Notes under the pieces: generated by a model
Seen by the model: the letters and a program-made list of their open reading frames with translations, nothing else
What the model was told of the DNA's origin: nothing
Database searches by the model: none
Source of the DNA: Lyophyllum atratum
Taxonomy: Eukaryota; Basidiomycota; Agaricomycetes; Agaricales; Lyophyllaceae
Assembly: GCA_014905825.1 (NCBI GenBank)
Contig: JACGCN010000012.1
Coordinates: 1,240,001-1,304,000 of the forward strand
DNA length: 64,000 bases
Direction: 5' to 3'
Program-made: the position numbers and the translations under genes
Shown: positions 12,513-22,634 of the stretch, piece by piece
Numbering within the stretch: position 1 is the first letter of the stretch
How the letters are laid out: every line of letters starts with the position of its first letter

Positions 12513-13111
12513 GGCGAGCGGGAAACCTGAAAATCTTATGTAAGCCCGCCTGAATTTCTGTTTACCTGGCTAGGGTTTGCCAAACACTCGCCACGATCAT
12601 CTGGGACTGTGCCGCTCAATCGCGTGTCGCTACGTGAAGAATGCTAAGTTGTACTCTAATTGCGAGGGACTTTCCGAAGATCAGGCAAGCTATGTAGTTG
12701 TGGCGCTGCTCTTTCGTCAAAGCATCTACGATCGTACTTACCAAATCCTTACACAGGTCCCAGGAACAAGGGGTCAACGCTAAACATCCAAGGCGCACCT
12801 CATTTGCTGCTGGTGCAAAACGTGGCTTCCTACCGATAGAAATGAGAGGCTCCAAAAGTACGCACAGCACAGCGGGCTATAGCTAGAGACGCAATACAAA
12901 AATATCACACGGTCAGAGCGTAGGAAGATCACACCAACATCCAATCACGACCAGCTTCTTAGCTTCATTGAGATAACCTTCTTCCAATTCAATTGACTCC
13001 AGCTCGTGGGCATGCCTTTGATACAAGCAGCGGCTGTTACTGGCAACGTTAACTTTGCAGATAAAGGACGCATTCTGTATCTTGGCTCCCAACGTCCTCC
13101 CCAAAGCATTC
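12513..13111. other. Divergent promoter region between NST1 and the permease
   Basis: No gene or clear motif seen. It must hold the 5' regions of both divergent genes. Confidence 0.5.
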
Positions 13112-15801
13112 ATGCCTTCTGACGGTTCAACTCATGAAAAAGGCGACGCATCCGCAGGTGCTCCCCTCGATGTTATACAAGGACTCGAAAAACTTGGCTA
13201 TAGACAGGAGCTCTCACGCGTATGTCTGCTCGTTCTCCCGCTATCGAGCATACCTGTTCATACTATGACAGTCTCGCGGGCTCTTCCACATTTTATTCAG
13301 TGAGCAGACCTCTCGTAAATATATCTAACCTACTCAAATATGATATCAGTGACCCTCGGTGTGTCTCTTGCATCATTTTTGCCCTCGTCCTGTTCGACCA
13401 CTAGCGCCGCATCATCGCCGCGTACTCATTATTACTCTATCGCTGCCAGCTATCATGGCCGTGCGTAAGTGGTTTACTTCTCATATACTATCAATCTTCT
13501 TGACCGTGACAATCAACTCTTGTCGCAGCATACGGCCTTTCAGCGCCCATCGCGACTTCGCTCGTTGGTGGTGGTCCCGCAACGATAATATGGGGGTGCG
13601 TTTCGATCAGAAACAGCTGCGCAGGAAATCATGCTCATCAAATACACTAATTCGCACATAAAGCTGGCTTCTAGTCTCTCTTCTCACACAGCCACTGGCT
13701 CTCTCCCTCGCCGAGATATGCTCAAAGTACCCAACGTCAGCAGGCGCATACTATTGGTGTTACCGCCTCGCCCCTCCCAAGTACCGCCTTCTCGTGTCTT
13801 GGATCAATGGCTGGCTTTATACCGTCGGTGTATGGACTATCAGCCTCTCTGTGACTTTCGTAAGACCCTCGGTTTCCTTCGCGAGAAGATGAAGTGGACT
13901 AGGCTGATGAATTACGTTTCTGATAGGGGACGGCGCAACTCATGGTCGCGGGTGCGGAGATATTCCATCCAGAGTGGGTCGCGACACCCTGGCAAACGTG
14001 TGAGTCCTGCCATCACTTTAACATGGTATAAACATAGTATCATTGAACTTTGTCTGGGCGGGTAGATCTTATCTTTGTCGCCGTAACAGTATTCACGAGT
14101 ATATTCATTATGTTCTTGAACAAACTTCTCCCCGCAATTGATGTACGCGCCTTACCCCCCCTTACGACCTCTATACCGTGCCTCACCTAAGCCCAGGTTC
14201 TGGCCGCATTCTGGACCCTTTTTGGGATAATCAGTAAGCCTCCCTGCCCAGTACACCATACGTAGTTTCGAGATTGATACGACTCCCAGTTATCCTGATC
14301 GGTTTCTCCGTAAAAGCAGCGGCAGGTCGCCGTTCAGCTGCATTCGCCCTGGGCCACTTCGATGCTTCCGCCTCAGGATGGACGCCCGGCTGGACGTTCT
14401 TCATCGGATTGCTCCCTGTATGCATCATTTACGTGCCCCAAGTTGCTCTTCCCTGACCACAGCCTATGATTCGTTACTAATAGCCGGGTAAGTTGCCTCT
14501 CAACTCATGCCTAAAGACGTAAGCGTTGATAATACTTGCCAGCGTACACCTACTCCGCAATCGGAATGAGTAATGATATTTCCCATTCTTTTCTACGGGA
14601 CACCTGATTTCCGAATTCTGCATCTTCTCATAGTCACCAGCATGGCTGAGGAAGTACACAATCCGGCGATACAGGTTCCGCAAGCAATCGTTTACTCGAT
14701 CCCTATTGGTGCCATTAGCGGCCTTGTTTTCCTGCTTCCAATTGTATTTACACTTCCCGATATTCCGACACTCCTCGCTGGTACGTGCACAATTCGTCTG
14801 TTCGCTGATTTATCGCGTTCTTCCTCTGTTGTTTTGTTTTTACTTGCATCCTTCTCGCTTCGTTAAGTCGCGGGTTGAGCGGTCACTGAAGTAAGCCCCT
14901 AGTACCGGGAGGCCAGCCCATCGGCGTCATGTTCACCCTCATCATGGGATCAAAGTCTGGTGGCTTCGGAATGGTAAGCACTCAAAACCGGATACACGCA
15001 TTCGAACGCTGACAGCAACTTCACTCTCGAAGTGGTTCATCAGTACGTCCTCGCCGCATTACACATGCACCCAATCACTAAACTTCGACACTCCCCCAAG
15101 TCTTCGGTATCGGCATCTTCTGTGCCATATCCATCTGCTGCGCCGCCTCCCGCGCTACCTGGAGCTTCGCCCGAGACAAAGCCATCCCCTTCCACACCGT
15201 ATTCGCTCACATCTCGCGCTCTGCCGACGACCCCTCCGCCGTACCCCTCAACGCCCACCTCCTCTCCACGACCATCCAACTCCTCCTCGGGCTCATCTAC
15301 CTCGGCTCCAGCGCTGCATTCAATGCCTTCGTTGGTGTAGCCGTCATATGTCTGGGCGCGAGCTATGCCATGCCCATCGCGATCCTGATGTGTAATGGGA
15401 GGAAGGAGATGGAGGATGCACCGTTTTCGCTGGGGAGGTGGGGGTGGGGGGCTAATGTGGTTGCGTTGGTGTGGGTGATGTTTGAGATTGTACTGTTCTC
15501 GATGCCGGCTGTGGTACCTGTTACGCAGGTGACTATGAGTATGTATCGCGTTTACGTCCCTCTCACGCACTGATGCTGACGCGCGCCATGTAGATTATGC
15601 AAGTGTTGTGTTCGTTGGGTTTGCGGTGATCAGTGCTGGGTGGTATATGATCAGTACGTCGCCTTTTATATTCCCCAATCCACTTCATTCGGGTAAATGG
15701 TGTACTTATCCCGCTTGGCAGACGGGCGCTATCACTATGCTGGCCCACCGATCCCCAGTGACATAGATGTTACAGAAGAGCTGGAGAAGACGGCCTCGTA
15801 A
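13112..15801 (+). CDS. Amino-acid/GABA permease, APC superfamily, micro-exon rich
   Basis: Plasma- or vacuolar-membrane amino-acid transporter with about 12 membrane segments. I reconstruct 18 exons: 13112-13219, 13272-13299, 13350-13358, 13450-13464, 13529-13595, 13664-13859, 13927-13999, 14066-14142, 14197-14233, 14290-14417, 14484-14487, 14543-14569, 14634-14780, 14903-14973, 15033-15042, 15101-15538, 15594-15653 and 15722-15801. They sum to 1575 nt, or 524 aa, normal for the family. Landmarks are LEKLGYRQELSR at the N-terminus, MAVPYGLSAPIATSLVGGGP (first membrane block), LAEICSKYPTSAGAYYW (family signature), ITSMAEEVHNP and CAASRATWSFARDKAIP. Exons of 9, 15, 4 and 10 nt are needed to keep frame and family sequence. 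The TAA stop overlaps a GTAAGT that could be a further donor. Substrate is not predictable. Confidence 0.85.
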
Positions 15802-16507
15802 GTTTTCGAACATCCTACTCTGTAGAGTGGACAGTTGCTTCGCGTGTCCCTGGAGTGAAGTCGTCATCCATATCTAGTATCTTGAGACTGAATTATCTAC
15901 CGGTTCACACAGTCTCTGCATCGGTGAATGATCGGTCCGGAGCTATACCTTACATCCATGGTGGCACGTCTGCACCGGGACGTAAAGGGGCGAAAGAGGG
16001 TACAGGTTTAGGTATAAGGCGGGTTCGTAAGCCAATACACTCTTAGTAGCATCGGAAGCTTTGGATCCCCAGTTTCAAAGCTATCGATAATTCACCGACC
16101 CCAGAGTGTGCGCGTGTTCCGATACCGAGCGCCCCCTGGGTGAGTCGTTGGCTTCGACATGAATTAAACGTGGGAGGAACACAGTGTGAACTACCGAGTA
16201 AGCAAGTTCATAAGTACGATTGAACCAGTGCACAACCACTGAGACCGCGGACGCTCGAGCATTGCGGACCAAAATGTCCTCAAGCGAAATTTCTCTCCAT
16301 TCAAGACATTCAGTAACCCACTATCCGCATATTAGGTCAACTTCGACCTTTCAGAGCCACAGCTGAACAATGAGACTCACAAGTACTCCAGTACACATAC
16401 ATCCCCTTGAGACTCGAAGCAACCAAGCACCCTACCCCTAGAATACCAGATGAAAAAATCAATAATCGAAACGACGCACAACACGAATAACCCTAAAACG
16501 CACCTCT
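15802..16507. other. Intergenic, nothing recognised
   Basis: 3' flanks of the converging permease and small secreted protein genes. No further structure was recognised. Confidence 0.5.
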
Positions 16508-16705
16508 TCACTCCTCTCCAACAGACCTCGGTAACCTCCACGGCCCACGTCTCGTCCTTAGCTTGAGGTCCCGCGTCTCCGTTTTGTATCTATTCATACC
16601 GCGGCTACAGCGTGCGGCCAGCGGAGCTGGATTCTCCTCAGCACTGGCGACGGTCAGAAAGAGGATCCACGCGAGTAGGAGGAAGGTGTAGGAGGGTGAA
16701 CGCAT
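16508..16705 (-). CDS. Small secreted protein, 65 aa
   Basis: The frame encodes 65 residues. It opens with a textbook signal peptide: MRSPSYTFLLLAWILFLTVASA, with likely cleavage after ASA. The mature part is about 43 residues, basic, with one Cys and the ending RSVGEE. A TATAAGTA box lies about 130 bp upstream on the same strand. No family is recognised. A chance frame is possible, but the combination of signal peptide, start codon and TATA box favours a real gene. An additional 3' exon cannot be excluded. Confidence 0.45.
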   Translation of the reverse strand: MRSPSYTFLLLAWILFLTVASAEENPAPLAARCSRGMNRYKTETRDLKLRTRRGPWRLPRSVGEE

Positions 16706-16832
16706 TGTGACTTTCGGAAGGGCGGGGATAGAGTTTTTTTGGGAGTTATGGGTCGACCGGCGACGCGCTACTCAGACCTGCTGAGATGACAGAGGGATGT
16801 CTGAAGCGTTGGAGCTTGGTGAAAAGCTGCCG

Positions 16833-16840
16833 TACTTATA
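16833..16840 (-). promoter_or_regulatory. TATA-like box for the small secreted protein
   Basis: TATAAGTA on the - strand, about 130 bp upstream of the ATG at 16705. Confidence 0.4.
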
Positions 16841-17298
16841 GAGGATGCGTGTCTCGTTGTCCATCAGATGCTGATCAGCCAGGATGCGGTGCAAGCGGAG
16901 GGGAGCGGGTGAATCCTGGTGAATCAAGTGATATCTCGAAACCCAGGCACTGGGACATGGTAACTGGAGTGATGTCATTTTGAAGAGGCTGTGTGGCGGA
17001 CCGTGGACCTTGGTGATTGTGGTGGTCGCGGTGACAACGCGGGGTCAACAACAATCCAACAGTATATATAGTACTTGGGTACGACCCTGACAAGGAGCTA
17101 GAATACAACACCAGATATATAATAAGTTCTTGTACAGACAAATTTTAACGCGACAGCAGAAACACAACAATAGCAGCCTAATAGAAATTATCTCGAGTAT
17201 ATACGATCCCAATGTCTGCGCGCACAGAAAAAAAGCAGTTACGCAACGAAGAAAAGGGGCAAAATCAACAGAAAAAATGGGTGGCTTATAATATAACC
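16841..17298. other. Intergenic, nothing recognised
   Basis: AT-richer spacer between two genes on the - strand. No gene or repeat seen. Confidence 0.5.
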
Positions 17299-18481
17299 TC
17301 ACGCAGTAAGTTTTGGGATAACCTTGACCATCTGGTCGATATTGATAAACTGCACCCAGCTATTCAGCTGTTCCGCCGTATCATAGAATATAAAGCGCGA
17401 GTCGTTGGAGCCCCGGAAGAACGCCACGACACATTCGTATTGTTCGTTGACGAGCTGATCGCGGCGCGCCACGCCGAGCTGCGTTCGCCATATGCGGAAC
17501 TCCCACCCGGTCAGGGGGTAGCCGTCGCCCATCGCGGCACGCTCGGGGACGTTGAACTCGAGGCGCGAGTAATCGAAGCCGATGGGATGGCCGATCGCTT
17601 TGATGTAGGCTTGTTTTAGCGCGAGGACTATGCTAAGCCGGCGAAGGATCGTTTCGTCGTCCTGCTCTTGTGTTATATTTGCCATCTCTAATGGGGTCAA
17701 CTACAGCGCCGCAAAACGACATCAGCATCGCTGACTTCCGCTTTTAGAAGAAGAATACGCACTTTATGTGATTGTGATTCTACATACGCAGCTACCGTGA
17801 CCCCCCGCGGCTCTACCGCGACTTGTTTCGTGCCAATCCCGATATTGACCACCCGGTGTTTACTGCCTTGAACCATGATCATGGAACACAGGGAGCCCTC
17901 GAATCCCGAATGGTACCCAATCATGGACTGCATAAATCGTTCAGCAGTCATCCCGTCTTGAGCCTACGATGAAGAGATGAGATTCGATCATGCGTGCAAG
18001 GGCACATGGCGACGCACCTGCTCGATCCACCGCTTCCCAGCAGCCGTGCTTTCATCCTTCCACTTCGCACGAGGTATTCGACGATGCCTCATCATGAGCA
18101 ATGGCAACATCAGGGTCATTAGTTGACCTAGGATAGTGCGCTAAGTTAGGCGTTGGTTGAACGACCAGAGGGTTGAGGCGCTCACGAAACGAATCTGAAT
18201 CTCGGGGATTGTGAGGCACTTTCGTATGCTCAACGCATAATGAGACTACTTTATGGCACGCATCATATTCCTTCGTTCCATCGGCGGCGTCAGTCGAACC
18301 GCACGCAGGCTGAAAGACCTGGCTCACGCACCTCTTTGGTGTACTCTCGGTTCAGGGATAGCTGCCAGCAGATGATCGGAAGACTGCCGGAGGGGGGTAT
18401 TCTATGTTGGCGATTACTGTGTCCGTTGGGTGTGGGCCCGTATGACGGTATCGGCTGTGCTCCGACTGTGGTAGAAGTCAT
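17299..18481 (-). CDS. 4'-phosphopantetheinyl transferase-like protein with altered active-site residues
   Basis: Five exons (18481-18332, 18270-18186, 18127-18018, 17963-17763, 17700-17299) sum to 948 nt, or 315 aa. The fold signature of Sfp/Lys5-type PPTases is present: PRAKWKDESTAAGKRW (substrate-side loop), IGYHSGFEGSLCS in place of the usual GYNxSH motif, NIGIGTKQV where active enzymes have G-[IV]-D, and LALKQAYIKAIGHPIGFDYSR where they have W-x-x-K-E-A-x-x-K-A-x-G. The magnesium-binding Asp and Glu are thus Gly and Gln here, while both lysines remain. Canonical PPTases transfer phosphopantetheine from CoA to carrier proteins. This one may be a divergent paralogue with lost or changed activity. 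The first two exons are less certain than the last three. Confidence 0.75.
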
Positions 18482-19444
18482 TGAGACGGTGGACAGCTGG
18501 GGGTGCTTGTAGGGTGCTTACGGTCGGGCATATTAAGGATGGTGTATGTTCAGGGATGGTAAAGAGTGGTGTGGCGGTCAAAAAGATTGTGTTTGCCGCG
18601 AAAAAAGGCAGGTGGTACGGTAGAGCATGGTAGATTGCTCGTTCCGATTTAAATACACCTTTTACAACACGCTGGTGGAAGCACGTGCCAAGGGTTTACC
18701 CACGCTACGCGTGGACAGCCTCCGCACTTCAACAAAACAATCATGACAACAGGTTCGAATTCACCTTGTACATTCCTCTTGTTCTTGCTTTGCTACTGGG
18801 GCTAAACATCGCACATCAATTCATATTATTATTCTTCAAGCGATTTGCTTGTTTGCATTCTCGCTAACTCAGGATCGGTTGTCTCTTTTGTCCCATGGCC
18901 ATTGAAAGGCCTCGCGCCGATTTTCCTTGATTGTGTGTGTCCTTCGATATATTCAAAGTCCTACCGACTTTTAGTTGTTTAGACGCCATATGGAAAGTAC
19001 TCTCGAAGTCAACAGCGACTTACGTTTTCCTATACATGAGTTTGTTATTCCTTCGACCGTATCAGCTGGCCGCGATCTACGCGAAATTCTGAAGCCCAAA
19101 TCATCTTGCCGAATTCTTAGTACCAAGAGGTAACAAGTCTAGGAGAGACTAACCGCTTGTTATATTAGCGAGCCGACGTCATCATCCAAAGCCCAGCCTA
19201 TCGCCACACATATCTTCGCAACTTAAACAACTCTAACATCTCCCCTCTTCGCCCCGGGCCACCGCCAGTTATAAGTTTTTCCCAAATAACTCCTCCCAAT
19301 TGGAATCTCAAGTCTCCCCGAACGACTCTCATTTTCTCTTCGGCAAATATTTGGGCATTCGAAACCACCAACTCGTGATCATCTCAGTAGGCGACCATAA
19401 ATACCGCGTCCTCCGCCTTCCATCGCTCCCATTCCCACCTCCCC
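18482..19444. other. Divergent promoter region
   Basis: Spacer between the PPTase-like gene (-) and the esterase (+). A CATAAATA stretch about 45 bp before the esterase ATG may act as its TATA element. Nothing else recognised. Confidence 0.45.
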
Positions 19445-21137
19445 ATGTATCTCTCCCTCGGTCTAATCTTCCTAGCATTGACAGGTTTCACAGTCGCCCA
19501 CGCCGCATCCCCAACGCCCCACACAAAAACCATCAGCCACGACTATCCAGCCATCCACTACCACGGACGCTGGGATGCATCTCCGGGGACTTGGTGGTTC
19601 GTCCCGTCCCTTATTAAGGCAGCTGCACTCGTCTTATATACATGTACATGTCTGTTTTTTGGTAGGGCAGGGTCCGGTTTCAAGCTCCACGTGAAAAATC
19701 TACGCTCCCTCACTCTGAATCTCGGGCCTCATACCACGGCACCTTTCGCCGCGGCTGGGGTGTCCATCGACTATCAAGACTTCTTCACCGTGAACGCCTC
19801 TATGGGCGCTAACGCCATCCCTTTGGGAGCCCCCGCTTCGAATGGACATGGCGATACTGGTGCAAGCGTTGTCCGAGTCAATGTGGAGGGATGGCAGAAT
19901 AATCGTATTAACCTTGAGTCTATAACTTTAAACTCGGTATTTGTTGAGTCCTTGATGGTGGACGTGATATTCAAGCTCGTGCGATAACCCAGGACGCCGT
20001 GCTTCTTACTTACAAACCCTCGAAAATCGTGTTTCAGTTCATCGGGGACTCCCTGTCAGCTGTGAGTATCAACACTGACTTTTGGGCGGTCAAAGAACCA
20101 TATGTTAAGTAGGGCGTTGGCCTCGGACTTTAGGGCCAGTTCCTTCCTCTGGGTGTGGACCAAGCATGGCCGTTCCTCGTGGGGGAGCATTTCAAGGCCG
20201 AACATAGCATCACTGCCCAACCAGGAGCTGCGCTATCCGTATGTTTCTCCCTTATGGCTAGATGAAACAGCCTTCCCAATTGTCTTTACCTCATAACAGG
20301 ATGTCGTATCCTTTGGCAATGTCCATGGCGTTTCCTTCCAGTTCTTTAAAGTACGTCGTTTCTTTTTTTTATGGAATGAGGTTGAACCGTGCTGAGAAGG
20401 TGTTCGGTTACCGGCAGACCGAAGATACGGGATTCTTCTATACGACAGACCACAATTTCACGACTCCTTGGAACTTCGCGCGCGATCGGCCAGGTGCGAC
20501 GCATATTGTGATTCATATCGGGTGCGTCCAGATACAATAACTTTCCAAACCAGGCGCTTGGGATTTCTGATTGTGGCTTGTTGCATTCCAGTGCTAACGA
20601 TGCGGCGCAGAATGTCACTGATGCCCAGTTCGTCGAGGTGTGTGGCGATCACATAAGATTGGAGTGGATGTTATAACTGGACTTCCGTCAGGTTTATTCA
20701 GCCTTCGTTGCGCGTCTGCGTACGATATACAAGCGCCAGCCGATATTCGTCTTCACACCCGTCCGTCATCCCCTCCTTTCACACACATCCATCTAACCAC
20801 ACTCATTCTCTACCCTCAGTGGGGCTGGCCCAACGCAGACGGCAGCATCGGCCAATACTACGTCGGCCAATACCACACCATAGTCAACAACAGGTGACCT
20901 CCCCTTACCCCGCGCCAAGGATCACACACTGACACGGCTGGACATACGTACAGAGTGGCTGCAGGCGACAAGAATATATTCCTCGTTGATACGACGGGGT
21001 GGATCACGTTCGCGGACGTGTTTCCGGAGAACCAGCATCCGAACGTTCTTGGGCATGCGAAGATTGCGGGGAAGTTTGAGGCGTGGTTGGAGGATTGGGG
21101 GTTGCGTGCTGCGAAGGAGTGGGGTACTCTGATTTAG
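19445..21137 (+). CDS. Secreted SGNH/GDSL esterase (CE2/acetyl-esterase-like)
   Basis: Extracellular carbohydrate or lipid esterase. Ten exons: 19445-19596, 19666-19936, 19993-20061, 20134-20238, 20300-20350, 20400 or 20418-20521, 20592-20637, 20692-20760, 20820-20893 and 20954-21137. They give 380 or 374 aa, in frame for either acceptor of exon 6. The N-terminus is a signal peptide (MYLSLGLIFLALTGFTVAHA), followed by a beta-rich domain with HYHGRWD. The SGNH blocks follow in order: FIGDSLSA (nucleophile Ser), a Gly in block II (QPGAALS), IHIGANDA (block III Asn) and ENQHPNVLGH (catalytic Asp/His region). The two-domain layout resembles CE2-type deacetylases. The exact substrate is not deducible. 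Confidence 0.82.
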
Positions 21138-21278
21138 GGGTCGGAATATGGTGACGTGTCGATCTTCATGCTTCATGCTATTCAGCTTGTTATGAACAAG
21201 TTTCAAGATTAAAAAGGACGCCTCTTTGATTGTGAAAAGTATAATTTTAGGCCGGGAAGGGATAAACTTCCGTTACTC

Positions 21279-21286
21279 AAAAAAAA
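21279..21286 (-). terminator. Pol III T-run terminator
   Basis: Eight consecutive T on the - strand, 17 nt beyond the 3' end of the tRNA. Confidence 0.7.
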
Positions 21287-21303
21287 TTGACTTTGGGATG
21301 ATT

Positions 21304-21399
21304 TCCCTCTAGCCGACTTGAACGACTGACCTCGTCATTACATACACAATGTGTCGTACTGTATACTAGTGACGCGCTCTACCACTGAGCTAAGAGGGA
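21304..21399 (-). tRNA. tRNA-Thr (anticodon AGT) with 25-nt intron
   Basis: On the - strand the acceptor arms TCCCTCT/AGAGGGA pair. The D arm is GCTC-AGTGGTA-GAGC and the anticodon stem is CGTCA/TGACG with loop CTAGTA-A. The T arm is AGTCG-TTCAAGT-CGGCT and carries the internal B box (GTTCAAGTC). The anticodon AGT (21365-21367) is followed one base later by a 25-nt intron (21339-21363), the standard position for eukaryotic tRNA introns. The A box TAGCTCAGTGG is intact and a T8 terminator follows. Confidence 0.93.
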
Positions 21400-22634
21400 A
21401 TACATAAGGCCATCGAAGTAGCCAATGTCATGTGGTTGCGGTCTTGTCGGTTCTCGGATTTGTCCTGACGGTTACGTTCGCGGGTTACGCTGCCGCATGT
21501 GAATCAACTTCAAGGAGGTTCGTGACGTGCCATGTATTGTACCAACAGCCTCCTTAGACCTTCATTCACCTACTTTTGCCGCATTTGTGCACTAATGACG
21601 CGGAACTTCAGGTCCTGGTCTTCCTGTTCATCAGCGACCATACGTACATAGTAGAACTGGTGCAAGTTTTGATCGCAGTGTAGCCAAGTCTATGCGGTCT
21701 ATGAGAGCCCTCAATATGCTGGAATTATACTAATTTTGGTATGTATTCATAGAGAGTACACTCATCAGCTGTGGTCGAGAGCGAGAGGTCTGTGTCCTGC
21801 AGCTGAAGATTTGGAAAAGGTCGCATGTTCTTGATACAGTTGGCTCACCAGTGGCATGATGCCACTTGATCAGAAGGCTTGTCCAGGTCCTGGAATTGCA
21901 CCCGCGGTGTTCCATGCTCCCATATGCATAAACTGAAGTTAGGCTTGAGTACATAGAGACTCCGGTGGCATCTACCGCGCGTATGCTGGGTGTATACGCG
22001 TATATGCCACCGCTCGTGGCTAATTACGGGCAGAAATAGTCGGCGCCCATTCATGACAGGACTTCAAAACGGCGTCATAGGGATCACGGAGAGGCATCAG
22101 GTCACAAAGCCGAGGAGCCGTCGTTGTCTTGCATCGGTAGTTACGCGGTGAGAAATTCATCCACATTGAGCGGAGGGAGAATGATAGGTGTCATTTTCGA
22201 GGGGGAGTTGGGGAAGGAGCTTTTCTTCTTGATCGTAACTTTGAGAGGAGGATAAGTGTCTATCAGAGGCCATGCGAAAAAAACGAGGGCATGGAAGATG
22301 TGCTCCTCCTCCCCCTCCACGTCCAAGATTCGGAAGGCCCCCGCCGTGGGAACAAAGCGGTTGGAAGATGGCAAACGCCGAGCCAATGGGAACGCACCCT
22401 GTGGCTCACTCGCGACTTTGCGAATTTCAGTTTTCGCGGGTGGATGGAAGGCAAGAGAAAAAGAAAAAAGCGGGCGCACGGACATGGCGATTTCCGCCAA
22501 GGAGGATCCAGATCACAGGTGCCACATCAGAGTACTTCCCCCCATCTCCCCTCCCCCCCTCCCCCCCTCTTTTTCTGCGCTTTTTTCGCCTTGGATTCTA
22601 GCTACTGCAGTCGGTTCTGCATTAGGGCTCCACT
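21400..22634. other. Intergenic region upstream of HPC2
   Basis: No convincing gene. A 119-codon - frame at 22141-22500 overlaps the HPC2 promoter area and has no recognisable features. A C-rich stretch lies just before the HPC2 start (about 22540-22570). Confidence 0.5.

Noticed and set aside
15040..15570. 176-codon open frame on the - strand
   Set aside because: It lies antisense to the main permease exon, whose sense translation is a clear membrane transporter.
22141..22500. 119-codon - frame upstream of HPC2
   Set aside because: No motif, ends over low-complexity sequence, and occupies the HPC2 promoter; too weak to annotate.
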